The notes beneath the pieces were generated by a model that saw nothing but the letters and a program-made list of their open reading frames with translations, searched no databases and was not told the origin of the DNA. The translations under genes were made by a program, and so were the position numbers. 46,525 nucleotides of DNA from Myxosarcina sp. GA_180221_E-2-1-MAG-40_15. Lineage in GTDB: Bacteria > Cyanobacteriota > Cyanobacteriia > Cyanobacteriales > Xenococcaceae. Positions 24,076 through 31,292 of the stretch are shown one piece after another (the stretch's first letter is position 1; every line of letters starts with the position of its first letter). The stretch lies in assembly GCA_020692205.1 (NCBI GenBank), contig JAIMKV010000036.1:249-46773 (forward strand), given 5' to 3'.

Positions 24076-24642
24076 TTACCGCAGCGCGTCGTCCGTGATA
24101 GACGACTGGGACGCGGATGCGTCCGCCCCATTACCCAATTCACTTAAAACCTCATCAATAACCCGATTAAGCAGAGCCTGAATTTCTTCTGGTTTATCTA
24201 GCCCCGAAAGTTCCAACGCCAGTTTAGCTGGAATACCAATTAATTTAGCCTTGGTTTTGGCGATCGCATTTTTCCAGGCATCCATCGCTTCCTGGGCATC
24301 AACTAATTTTCCTTCTAACAAATCCGCCTCCATAGTTTTAATCCGAGCGATCGCCCTGCGCTCAGCTACCTCTTGAGTTAATTTCTGCAATTGCAGCTCA
24401 GCCTTGGGATTATCCTTTAAACCAGCTATTTCTGCACTTAACTGGACAATACGATATGAAAGCGCAGAAATCAGCCCATATTTGCGGACGTGCGCGGTCT
24501 TGGGGGTTTCCCCCATGAGCGACTCGTCCAAGAAGCCCTCACTGCGCTGTAAATACTCTTGTGCCGCCCAATTTTCTACCGTGCGGTAGTGTACGCCGAC
24601 TATTTTAGCTACTTCTGCTGCCGATAAATACTGCTCGTCCAT
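24076..24642 (-). CDS. Terminase small subunit, Nu1-like
   Basis: The 188-residue product begins with a MerR/Nu1-like winged HTH: LSAAEVAKIVGVHYRTVENW, then AAQEYLQ. A coiled-coil region follows (QLQKLTQEVAERRAIARIKT, EADLLEGKLVDAQEAMDAW), then an oligomerisation-type segment (PAKLALELSGLDKPEEIQAL) that would contact the large subunit. This order is that of lambda Nu1 relatives, which bind the packaging start site. It is the first gene of the minus-strand virion operon. The last 18 residues (ADASASQSSITDDALR) are encoded by two GC-rich hairpins and may not be part of the original protein. Confidence 0.87.
   Translation of the reverse strand: MDEQYLSAAEVAKIVGVHYRTVENWAAQEYLQRSEGFLDESLMGETPKTAHVRKYGLISALSYRIVQLSAEIAGLKDNPKAELQLQKLTQEVAERRAIARIKTMEADLLEGKLVDAQEAMDAWKNAIAKTKAKLIGIPAKLALELSGLDKPEEIQALLNRVIDEVLSELGNGADASASQSSITDDALR
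24088..24124. repeat. Two adjacent GC-rich hairpins at the 3' end of the small terminase gene
   Basis: GTCGTC (24,088-24,093) pairs with GACGAC (24,101-24,106). GGACGC (24,109-24,114) pairs with GCGTCC (24,119-24,124). They are translated in frame. The motif CGTCTATCACGGA from the first hairpin recurs at about 42,847-42,859. Confidence 0.75.
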
Positions 24643-24819
24643 GGTCTAAATATTCCCAATCAGACCACCACCACAAGGCTTCAAAAAATTTTTAATATCT
24701 AGAAAAATCCTGCGGTTTTCCGATCCGCATTACAATAAGCCTGGGGAGGACCCGAAACATATTAGAATACAAACACAAAAGCTTTGGTAGCGCAGAAGCA
24801 AAGAGAAAGTGTGGTCAAC
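24643..24819. promoter_or_regulatory. Divergent intergenic region: late promoter and cos-site candidate
   Basis: This 177-base gap separates the minus-strand terminase operon from the plus-strand HNH gene, so it must hold both promoters. It contains TGCGG...CCGCA (a 5-bp stem, about 24,710-24,730) and the GC-rich GGGGAGGACCCG (about 24,743-24,754). The place next to the small terminase gene fits a packaging (cos) site, but no consensus can be recognised by eye. Confidence 0.35.
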
Positions 24820-25515
24820 ATGGAAAACATATCCTTATTGGATTCAGAAAGATTTTATCTTGGCTCTTTGTGTCGCAGAAGTCACGATTATCAAAATACC
24901 GACCAAAGCCTTAGAAGGAAAAGAAATGGCGACTGTGTTGAATGCCATAAGTTAAGAAGTCAAAGCAATAGGCAATCGTCAAACTATTGCCCTGATTATT
25001 TTAAATACAGAAATTGGTTAAAAAATCCTCGCATATCTTTAAAGGTTTGGGAGCTGGTCGAAAAAGAAGCAACGAGAATGCGTCAGCAGAACAGATATCA
25101 ATGGGACGAGGATTACAGAGAAAAAAAGAAATCTAACTACAGAAAAAGATACAAGATCGGTCCTGATTTAGAAAAAGAAAGGATATCAAACTGGAAAGAA
25201 AATAATCCTAAACTTGTAATACAACAGCAACTTAGAAGAAGAAAGCGTGTCAAAGAGCAATCCGATGGTTCAATTACAAATGAGTTTATAGACAAACTTA
25301 AGCTTCAATCTAAATTCTGCGCTTATTGCAAATGCGCTTTGTCTACTGAAAACAAGACAATTGACCATGCCATCCCTATTGGTATTGGTGGACCTCATTC
25401 AATCAACAACATTGTAATTTGTTGCGAGAAATGTAACTATGCTAAAGGTGATATGCCATTTGAAGAATGGGTATTAAAACCTAAGATATTTAACCCTTTT
25501 TTAGATCGAATATAG
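24820..25515 (+). CDS. HNH endonuclease
   Basis: The product (231 residues from ATG 24,820; the frame is open from TTG 24,784) has an N-terminal Cys/His segment, LGSLCRRSHDYQ, followed by RNGDCVECHKLRSQ, and a long basic middle. The C-terminal HNH nuclease reads FCAYCKCALSTENKTIDHA, then IGIGGPHSINNIVICCEKCN and AKGDMPFEEW. The DH pair, the Asn and the two CxxC pairs of the zinc-bound HNH fold are all visible. HNH proteins next to terminase genes often help genome cutting during packaging in siphophages. Orientation opposite to terminase also allows a homing endonuclease role. Its Lys/Asn-rich, AT-rich codon use differs somewhat from the virion genes. It is the last prophage gene before the att site. 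Confidence 0.82.
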   Translation: MENISLLDSERFYLGSLCRRSHDYQNTDQSLRRKRNGDCVECHKLRSQSNRQSSNYCPDYFKYRNWLKNPRISLKVWELVEKEATRMRQQNRYQWDEDYREKKKSNYRKRYKIGPDLEKERISNWKENNPKLVIQQQLRRRKRVKEQSDGSITNEFIDKLKLQSKFCAYCKCALSTENKTIDHAIPIGIGGPHSINNIVICCEKCNYAKGDMPFEEWVLKPKIFNPFLDRI

Positions 25516-25579
25516 ATCGACAACTATTGTCAATCGAGCAAGATACTAATACACATAGAGTTTAGATAACAAGATGAGT

Positions 25580-25631
25580 GACTGTAAATCCACTGGCTAT
25601 GCCTACGCTGGTTCAAATCCAGCTCGGCCCA
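25580..25631 (+). other. Prophage attachment site: orphan 3' part of tRNA-Tyr(GUA)
   Basis: From GACTGTAAATCCAC the sequence follows a cyanobacterial tRNA-Tyr: anticodon loop CTGTAAA with GTA, a class II variable arm (GGC TAT GCC), T arm GCTGG TTCAAAT CCAGC, acceptor TCGGCCC and discriminator A. The 5' half (acceptor, D arm) is absent and the anticodon stem's 5' strand does not pair, so it cannot be a working tRNA. A phage that integrates into a tRNA 3' end leaves such a copy at the far border. Confidence 0.8.
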
Positions 25632-25757
25632 CTGCTCTTTTTACTTTAAGCCAATGCTGTTAAATTTACATTGGTAGTGTATAAAGTAGCAACCAAAATT
25701 GAACGATAGTCTGCTTCATTTTCAGCGTGTATGGTTCAAGCAAGCAACAAGCTAGAA

Positions 25758-26495
25758 ATGAAGTTTATTGGTGTCGATTTTGGCTGGTCTTCTGGTGCTA
25801 GCGGACTATGCTGCTTGGTTTGGCGTAAACACCACCTAGAGATCTTAAATCTTACTACCGTCTTAGAAATAGATCGTATTTTAGCTTGGATTGATGATTG
25901 GGTATCTCCTAAGGCACCAGCTTTAATCGCTGTAGATGCACCGACAATTATTAACAACCAAACGGGAATGAGGTTAGCCGATAAATTAACCCATCAATAT
26001 TTTGGTCGCTATCACGCAGGATGCTACCCCGCTAATCTAAGTTTAAAGTTTGCTGATCGCACCATTGGTTTTAGTAAAAGTTTACTAGCGAAGAACTTTC
26101 AACACGCACCAACGATTAAACAGCAACAGCTAGGAAGATATCAAATTGAGGTGTTCCCCCATCCCGCCACGATCAATTTATTTGGTTTAAGCAGAATTTT
26201 AAAATATAAAAAAGGTAAGATAGCTGAACGCCAAAAAGAGCTAAATAAATTACGCGGCCAGATCACAAATGTTTTACCCAAGCTAGAACCTGCCTTGAAT
26301 CTAACTTGTTTAAATCAAATTCCTGTCATTCCCCTGCAACCAACAGGCAAACAATTAAAGGCGATCGAAGATCAGTTAGATAGCTTACTCTGCGCTTATA
26401 TCGCTGCTTACTGGTGGTATTGGGGAGAAGCAAAAAACCTGGTTTTGGGAGATCTCGATACTGGCTATATCGTAATTCCTAGATATCTTGAATAG
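25758..26495 (+). CDS. DUF429 family protein
   Basis: Residues from the second ATG (25,758) read MKFIGVDFGWSSGASGLCC, the RNase H-like first strand typical of DUF429. Later come PALIAVDAPTIINNQTGMR, HAGCYPANLSLKF and YQIEVFPHPATINLFGLSR, and then a C-terminal LLCAYIAAYWWYWGEA with a Tyr/Trp-rich strand. Conserved Asp residues in the first strand and in AVDAP suggest a metal-binding RNase H-like fold. Its biochemical role is not known to me. The frame is open from ATG 25,731; the second ATG fits the family start better. It is the first host gene after the prophage border. Confidence 0.82.
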   Translation: MKFIGVDFGWSSGASGLCCLVWRKHHLEILNLTTVLEIDRILAWIDDWVSPKAPALIAVDAPTIINNQTGMRLADKLTHQYFGRYHAGCYPANLSLKFADRTIGFSKSLLAKNFQHAPTIKQQQLGRYQIEVFPHPATINLFGLSRILKYKKGKIAERQKELNKLRGQITNVLPKLEPALNLTCLNQIPVIPLQPTGKQLKAIEDQLDSLLCAYIAAYWWYWGEAKNLVLGDLDTGYIVIPRYLE

Positions 26496-26661
26496 CTATT
26501 AACTACGAACCAGACTACTTTCAATCCAATACAATAACTCAACCAAGCCAAAATTGCCATAGCTGAGAAACCCTGAAACGTGGCACAATGAAATACGCTG
26601 ATTCATAAATAATTAACGGTTAATTTTACTAGCCTATCCTGTTCAAGATACAACAATTAAT

Positions 26662-27735
26662 ATGACTGCAATACTCCAAGCACCTGCTAAAACTCGTCGC
26701 CAGGTTTTTCCCTTCACGGCTATTGTGGGACAAGAAGAGATGAAACTAGCTCTCTTGCTCAACGTAATCGATCCCAAAATTGGTGGAGTGATGATTATGG
26801 GCGATCGCGGTACGGGCAAATCTACCACCATTAGGGCTTTAGCCGATCTCTTGCCAGAAATTGACGTAGTAGAAGGAGATCCCTTTAACAGCGATCCTCA
26901 TAACCCCGATCTAATGAGTGATCAAGTCAAGCAAAAAGCAGAACAGCAAGAACCAATTAAGATTATTAAACAAAAAGTCAAGATGATCGATCTTCCCCTG
27001 GGTGCGACAGAAGATCGAGTATGTGGCACGATTGATATTGAAAAAGCTTTGTCTGATGGGGTAAAAGCCTTTGAACCAGGATTATTAGCTAAGGCTAACC
27101 GGGGAATTCTTTATGTAGACGAGGTTAACCTGTTAGACGATCACCTAGTAGATGTACTATTGGACTCTGCTGCTGGGGGGTGGAACACCGTAGAAAGGGA
27201 AGGTATTTCGATTCGTCATCCCGCTCAGTTTGTGATGGTTGGTTCAGGAAACCCAGAGGAAGGAGAGTTACGTCCTCAACTTTTAGACCGCTTTGGCATG
27301 CACGCCGAGATTCGGACGGTAAAAGAGCCAAACCTCAGAGTGCAGATCGTCGAACAACGAGCCGATTTTGACAGCGATCCTCATTCTTTTGGCGAAAAGT
27401 ACGCGGAACAACAACAGGCTTTACAAGAAAAAATTATTAAAGCACAACAGTTACTGCCTGCTGTAACAATTGATTACGATTTGCGGGTCAAGATTTCCGA
27501 AATCTGTTCGGAATTAGACGTAGATGGTTTGCGAGGAGATATTGTGACTAACCGTGCTGCTAAAGCGATCGCAGCTTTGGAAGAACGTACCGAAGTAACC
27601 GTTGATGATATTCGTCGAGTGATCGTACTTTGTTTGCGCCATCGCTTGCGTAAAGATCCCTTAGAATCAATTGATTCGGGCTATAAAGTTCAAAAATCTG
27701 TGGCGCGCATTTTTGGCCTAGAGGTAGAAGAATAA
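26662..27735 (+). CDS. chlI: Magnesium chelatase ATPase subunit I
   Basis: The 357-residue AAA+ protein is of the expected length for ChlI. It has Walker A GDRGTGKS (47-54), family signature [20 protein letters not shown], Walker [12 protein letters not shown] (about 148-158), sensor segment [20 protein letters not shown] and C-terminal [20 protein letters not shown]. ChlI forms a hexameric ring with ChlD that drives Mg insertion into protoporphyrin IX by ChlH, the first committed step to chlorophyll. The gene stands alone, 166 bases after DUF429 and 72 before the ABC gene. Start at ATG 26,662. No unusual feature. Confidence 0.97.
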   Translation: MTAILQAPAKTRRQVFPFTAIVGQEEMKLALLLNVIDPKIGGVMIMGDRGTGKSTTIRALADLLPEIDVVEGDPFNSDPHNPDLMSDQVKQKAEQQEPIKIIKQKVKMIDLPLGATEDRVCGTIDIEKALSDGVKAFEPGLLAKANRGILYVDEVNLLDDHLVDVLLDSAAGGWNTVEREGISIRHPAQFVMVGSGNPEEGELRPQLLDRFGMHAEIRTVKEPNLRVQIVEQRADFDSDPHSFGEKYAEQQQALQEKIIKAQQLLPAVTIDYDLRVKISEICSELDVDGLRGDIVTNRAAKAIAALEERTEVTVDDIRRVIVLCLRHRLRKDPLESIDSGYKVQKSVARIFGLEVEE

Positions 27736-27807
27736 AATCAGTAGAGTGAGGGATTTTTGCGGCGAATTTGCTCGGTAAAATAACATAGTCAATTAAACTT
27801 TGAGCTT

Positions 27808-28629
27808 ATGGCAGTAACCACGGCAAACCTAGAGGTAACTAAAAGCGATCAAGAAGTCCCTTTAATTGAGCTTCGAGGAGTTAGCAAAGCTTTCGGCAAT
27901 AATGTAATTCTAGACCGGGTTAATCTGAAGATAACCCGAGGTGAAGCATTAGTTATTATCGGTCCTTCTGGCACGGGAAAGTCGACAATTCTACGCATGA
28001 TTGCTGGCTTAATGCCAATTGACCAAGGTGCGATTTATATTAATGGTCAAAAGCGCCAAGGTTTAATTGAAGATCAAAACGATCCGATTGGGATCAGTAT
28101 GGTGTTTCAGCAGGCTGCTTTGTTTGATTCTCTGACGGTAGAGCAAAATGTCGGCTTTTTACTTTACCAACATTCAAAGCTGAGTCAGCGCAGAATTAAA
28201 GAGTTAGTCGATGAAAAGCTAGAGATGGTTGGTTTATCGGGAACCAATAATCGTTTTCCTGCTGAATTATCTGGAGGAATGCGGAAGCGAGTCAGCTTTG
28301 CTCGTTCCGTGATCTTTAATCCAGACAACCCTAAAAGTAGACCAGAAATTGTTCTGTATGACGAACCTACTGCGGGATTAGATCCGATCGCCTCCACCGT
28401 GATTGAGGATTTGGTACGCGATTTACAGTGTATCAGAAAGGGGTGTGGCACTTACATCATGGTTAGTCACCAACACAGTACAATTCGTCGTACTGCTGAT
28501 CGGATTGCTTTTTTGTATGGCGGCAAGGTTCAATGGATTGGTACGGTCGCAGAAATTGATACTACCGACAACCCCTTAGTGAGGCAATTTTTTAGCGGTA
28601 GCGTGGAAGGCCCCATCCGCGTCGCCTAA
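27808..28629 (+). CDS. ABC transporter ATPase, MlaF-like (lipid transport)
   Basis: The 273-residue ABC ATPase has Walker A GPSGTGKS (52-59), Q-loop MVFQQAALFDSLTVEQNV, signature ELSGGMRKRVSFARS (LSGGM at 154-158), Walker B IVLYDEPTAGLD (181-192) and switch His in MVSHQHS. QQAALFDSLTVEQNVGF and LSGGMRKRV are typical of the MlaF/Ttg2A branch, which powers phospholipid movement between the inner and outer membranes. An MCE/MlaD gene follows after 35 bases and is surely co-transcribed. The permease (MlaE) gene is not in this window, so it must be encoded elsewhere. The plant counterparts are TGD3 and TGD2. Confidence 0.9.
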   Translation: MAVTTANLEVTKSDQEVPLIELRGVSKAFGNNVILDRVNLKITRGEALVIIGPSGTGKSTILRMIAGLMPIDQGAIYINGQKRQGLIEDQNDPIGISMVFQQAALFDSLTVEQNVGFLLYQHSKLSQRRIKELVDEKLEMVGLSGTNNRFPAELSGGMRKRVSFARSVIFNPDNPKSRPEIVLYDEPTAGLDPIASTVIEDLVRDLQCIRKGCGTYIMVSHQHSTIRRTADRIAFLYGGKVQWIGTVAEIDTTDNPLVRQFFSGSVEGPIRVA

Positions 28630-28664
28630 TTAACTAGACTATAACAGTAATTAAGAGGAGAAGT

Positions 28665-29837
28665 ATGCGATCGCGTACCCTGAGAGAAGGTTCAGTTGGT
28701 TTACTAATTATATTTGGCATTTTATTATTTGGCGGACTGGCGCTATGGATTAGAGGCTTTGCATTTGGTGCCAGAAACTACACAATTATTGCTGATTTTC
28801 CTGATGTTAACGGCATTCAGGCAGGAGATGGGGTGCGTTATCGAGGATTGCAGGTAGGCAGAGTTCAGCGAATTGAGCCTAATATTAATGGGGTAGATGT
28901 GGTAATTGAAATAGACTCTACCGATTTATTAATTCCTCAAGATGCTATCCTTATGGCAAGAAGTTCGGGGTTAATTGGCGATACTTTTGTTGATATTGTT
29001 CCCGAATCAAATTTACCTGCCGAAGCGGCTAATCTAAATCCAGTTGGTTCAGATTGTGACCCCAGCCAAATTATTTGTGATAACGCTCGCCTCCAGGGTG
29101 AAAAAGGCATTACGCTAGACGATCTGCTGCCTTATACCTATCGTTTTAGTAGAGCCTATGGTGAGCCAGAATTTGTCGCTAAGGTAGATTCTGCCGTAGG
29201 CAATACTGCCGTTGCTGCCGAAGAACTTGCCACACTTACTAGAGACACCTCGGCATTAGTCAACGATCTTCGTCAAGAAGTTGATACTACCTCTAATGAA
29301 CTAGTTGCTACGGCTCAAACATTTCAAACAACTGCTGCACAAATTAATCGCTTAACCAACAACGTCGAACAATTAATTGCTCAAAATGAGAGTAATTTAA
29401 CTACCACTTTAAACAGTATCAGTACCACAAGCGATCGCCTACAAAACTTAGTAACTAAGATAGATCGAACCGTTGATACTGCTGATACCGAACAATTGGC
29501 GAATAACTTGAATCAGCTAACTACCAATGCAGCCGTTGCTTCAGAAAACTTTAAAAATATTACTGAAAGCTTTGGTAGTGAGCAAGGTTTAGTCAGTCTA
29601 CAGCAAACCTTAGATTCAGCCAGGGTAACTTTTGATAATGCTCAGAAAATTACTGCCGATCTTGAATCAATTACTGGAGATCCTGTCTTTCTCGAAAATG
29701 TTCGCGATTTAGTTAACGGCTTGAGTAATTTGGTTTCTACTACCGAACAATTAGAACAGCAAATTCAAACTAGCCAGATCACTAAACCCAAAAACAAAGC
29801 TTCAGCTGCTGCAAATATCTCGAAGGGAGTAAAATGA
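28665..29837 (+). CDS. MCE/MlaD-family lipid-binding protein
   Basis: The 390-residue protein begins with a single membrane anchor (GLLIIFGILLFGGLALWI, residues 13-30). An MCE/MlaD domain follows (FPDVNGIQAGDGVRYRGLQV, then GRVQRIEPNINGVDVVIEI and ARSSGLIGDTFVDIVP). A long helical Thr/Asn/Gln-rich region to the C-terminus resembles the coiled-coil tail of longer MCE proteins. It should form a hexameric ring in the periplasm that receives lipid from the MlaF/MlaE transporter. A strong ribosome site, AAGAGGAG, lies four bases before ATG 28,665. It forms an operon with the preceding ATPase gene. Confidence 0.9.
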   Translation: MRSRTLREGSVGLLIIFGILLFGGLALWIRGFAFGARNYTIIADFPDVNGIQAGDGVRYRGLQVGRVQRIEPNINGVDVVIEIDSTDLLIPQDAILMARSSGLIGDTFVDIVPESNLPAEAANLNPVGSDCDPSQIICDNARLQGEKGITLDDLLPYTYRFSRAYGEPEFVAKVDSAVGNTAVAAEELATLTRDTSALVNDLRQEVDTTSNELVATAQTFQTTAAQINRLTNNVEQLIAQNESNLTTTLNSISTTSDRLQNLVTKIDRTVDTADTEQLANNLNQLTTNAAVASENFKNITESFGSEQGLVSLQQTLDSARVTFDNAQKITADLESITGDPVFLENVRDLVNGLSNLVSTTEQLEQQIQTSQITKPKNKASAAANISKGVK

Positions 29838-29877
29838 TGTCTAATTAGCTTGATTTTGTCCATTTTTTGAAAGCAGG

Positions 29878-29891
29878 TCGAGTTAACTCGA
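29878..29891. repeat. Perfect 14-base palindrome downstream of the MCE gene
   Basis: TCGAGTTAACTCGA is its own reverse complement, 41 bases after the MCE stop and 110 bases before the next start. It could be an operator half-site pair; no factor can be assigned. Confidence 0.5.
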
Positions 29892-30000
29892 TAGCTCAAA
29901 AGTGTTGTAATTATTTCTTTTGATAGATTAGCTAAAAATAGAACTAGATTATGATTTTTATGAATAATAAAAATAAAATACTATTAAGGAAAAAGCAGCA

Positions 30001-30183
30001 ATGACTACTGAAGATCAATCAAAAGAAAAATCAAAACAAATAGCTGATAATTATGGAATGAAAGCCAAAGAAGCTATGGACAAGGTGACCGATGATCAAC
30101 CAGAAGAAGTAAAAGAAAGGGTTGATAAGGTTCAAAATGCTGTAGACAAAACCATAAATGCAGCAAAAGACACTGTTAGCTAA
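30001..30183 (+). CDS. Small hydrophilic helical protein (CsbD/LEA-like)
   Basis: The 60-residue protein is made almost only of Lys, Glu, Asp, Ala, Val and Asn, with amphipathic 11-mer-like repeats (KAKEAMDKVTDDQPEEVKER, then VDKVQNAVDKTINAAKDTVS). This is the style of CsbD-type and LEA-like stress proteins, but the CsbD signature is not clearly present. No Cys, Trp, signal peptide or membrane segment is seen. A purine-rich ribosome site (TAAGGAAA) lies upstream, and a strong hairpin terminator follows 23 bases after the stop, so it is a real, separately transcribed unit. Probable role: desiccation or osmotic stress protection (inference). Confidence 0.7.
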   Translation: MTTEDQSKEKSKQIADNYGMKAKEAMDKVTDDQPEEVKERVDKVQNAVDKTINAAKDTVS

Positions 30184-30206
30184 GATTCACTTTATTTCTG
30201 TTGGAG

Positions 30207-30240
30207 AGAGAGCAAATTACTTTGCTCTCTAGTTATTTTT
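30207..30240 (+). terminator. Rho-independent terminator
   Basis: AGAGAGCAAA (30,207-30,216) and TTTGCTCTCT (30,221-30,230) form a perfect 10-bp stem with the loop TTAC, followed by AGTTATTTTT. It ends the small hydrophilic gene. Confidence 0.85.
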
Positions 30241-30418
30241 GAGCGAATTAAAATTGTAGTGTTCTAGAGTATACGGAGGTTTGATCTTAACCAAAGTGCA
30301 AATTATTCCTGATCGATAAATAGTCGATAATTTTTTGTTTTAAACCTTTTAAAACAGGTAATTCTTCTCTGAAAAAATCAAGCAAAATGGAGGAGAATCT
30401 CGCCTATTTATCGTTTAT

Positions 30419-31087
30419 TTACTGCTTGTACCAATCTTTTCTCCATTGTTTCATTAGGGCTATTTCATTCTGTTGAGAGTTCAAAACATCTTGAGATAGT
30501 TTCTTAATCTCAGGACGGTTGGTTTTACTTAAAGCATCTTGTGCCATCACCAGCGCGCCTTCGTGGTGAGGAATCATGGCATCGATAAAACGCAGATCAA
30601 AATCAGCATCAGCTTCCCCTAAATCCAGGCTCATCATCATACTTTGCTCCATATCTTCAGACATTGCCATCATGTGACCCATCTCTGCACTCCAAGCCAT
30701 AGGAGTTTGATCCGCATTGGGATACCAAGTTGTGCGCCACTGTTTCATCTGCTCGATTTCTTGTTTTTGAGCAGCAATAATATCTTGAGCTAATGTTCTC
30801 ATTTCAGGACGCTGCGATTTTGTCAACGCTTCTTCAGCCATATTGACAGCCCCTTGATGGTGCATAACCATACTATCGATGAAGCGTAAATCGTAGTCTG
30901 CATCAGCAGGCCCTATGTCCATCGACATATTGTGCTGCATCATGTCGTGCTTGTTACCAGCTTCGGTGACATTAGTATTTGAGACTGGGGTCTGGTTAGA
31001 AGTAGCGGGAGAACAGGCGACTGTCAGGGTGGTTAGACCTATTAATGTTAAGGCTACCAATCTCGTTCTAGTTAAAATTGCTTGCAT
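30419..31087 (-). CDS. Lipoprotein with two DUF305 domains
   Basis: The 222-residue protein has a lipoprotein signal, LVALTLIGLTTLTVACS, with the lipobox Cys at about residue 25. Two tandem copies of a DUF305 domain follow. Copy 1 has DYDLRFIDSMVMHHQGAVNM, then AEEALTKSQRPEMRTLAQ and IEQMKQWRTTWYP. Copy 2 has DFDLRFIDAMIPHHEGALVM, then AQDALSKTNRPEIKKLSQ and IALMKQWRKDWYK. Each has the HH pair and a Met/His-rich loop (MMQHNMSMD, MAMSEDMEQSMMM), which suggests metal (copper) binding in the ferritin-like fold. It would be anchored on the periplasmic side of a membrane. The two copies point to an internal duplication. No partner gene is next to it. Confidence 0.88.
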   Translation of the reverse strand: MQAILTRTRLVALTLIGLTTLTVACSPATSNQTPVSNTNVTEAGNKHDMMQHNMSMDIGPADADYDLRFIDSMVMHHQGAVNMAEEALTKSQRPEMRTLAQDIIAAQKQEIEQMKQWRTTWYPNADQTPMAWSAEMGHMMAMSEDMEQSMMMSLDLGEADADFDLRFIDAMIPHHEGALVMAQDALSKTNRPEIKKLSQDVLNSQQNEIALMKQWRKDWYKQ

Positions 31088-31173
31088 AGATATCGAAATC
31101 GAATTTTATTAGTCAGTAGTCTATACTTGCATACGAATATCAAATAGAGATGAAATTTGCAGATTTTAGGTAA

Positions 31174-31281
31174 AGTATCATTTGTAAATTCGCTCAGGCG
31201 ATCTCTTCTGAATTAATTTGGCTGCCAGGAGTCGGACATACAACCCACTGGGAACAACCCAAAACTGTGGCCCAGCATCTT
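31174..31281 (+). pseudogene. C-terminal remnant of an alpha/beta-hydrolase gene
   Basis: Between the DUF305 and peptidase genes a plus-strand frame reads FAQAISSELIWLPGVGHTTH, then WEQPKTVAQHL and a stop at 31,282. The GH(x)xHWEQPxxVA pattern is the catalytic-His C-terminal block of alpha/beta hydrolases. A stop lies at 31,171 and no start or nucleophile elbow is present, so about 36 codons of a dead gene remain. Confidence 0.6.
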
Positions 31282-31292
31282 TGAAGATTTAT

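Larger units (their letters stand above)
1..25631. mobile_element. Siphovirus-like prophage, right (late-gene) portion, cut by the window start
   Basis: Minus-strand genes from 24,642 down to 1 form a continuous virion module in standard phage order: terminase, connector, portal, protease/capsid, joining proteins, tail tube, chaperones, tape measure, tail tip. The right border is inferred from a truncated tRNA-Tyr 3' copy ending at 25,631, after which ordinary host genes begin. No integrase, repressor operon, replication or lysis gene is visible, so these should lie left of the window. No structural gene looks broken, which suggests an intact or recently intact element. HIP1 octamers occur inside it, as in the host part, which fits long residence in this kind of host. 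Confidence 0.88.

Noticed and set aside
1-24642. Gene transfer agent rather than prophage
   Set aside because: The DUF2163/NlpC/DUF2460 set resembles gene transfer agents, but a full Nu1/gpA-type terminase pair, an HNH gene and a tRNA att copy point to a true prophage.
25580-25631. Functional tRNA-Tyr
   Set aside because: Acceptor 5' strand and D arm are absent, and the 5' side of the anticodon stem does not pair with the 3' side.
27125-28451. Minus-strand and other-frame ORFs within chlI and the ABC ATPase gene
   Set aside because: They are shadows of well-identified genes.
30340-30375. Terminator for the DUF305 gene
   Set aside because: GTTTTAA / TTAAAAC can pair, but the stem is only A/T-rich and weak, so I cannot support it.
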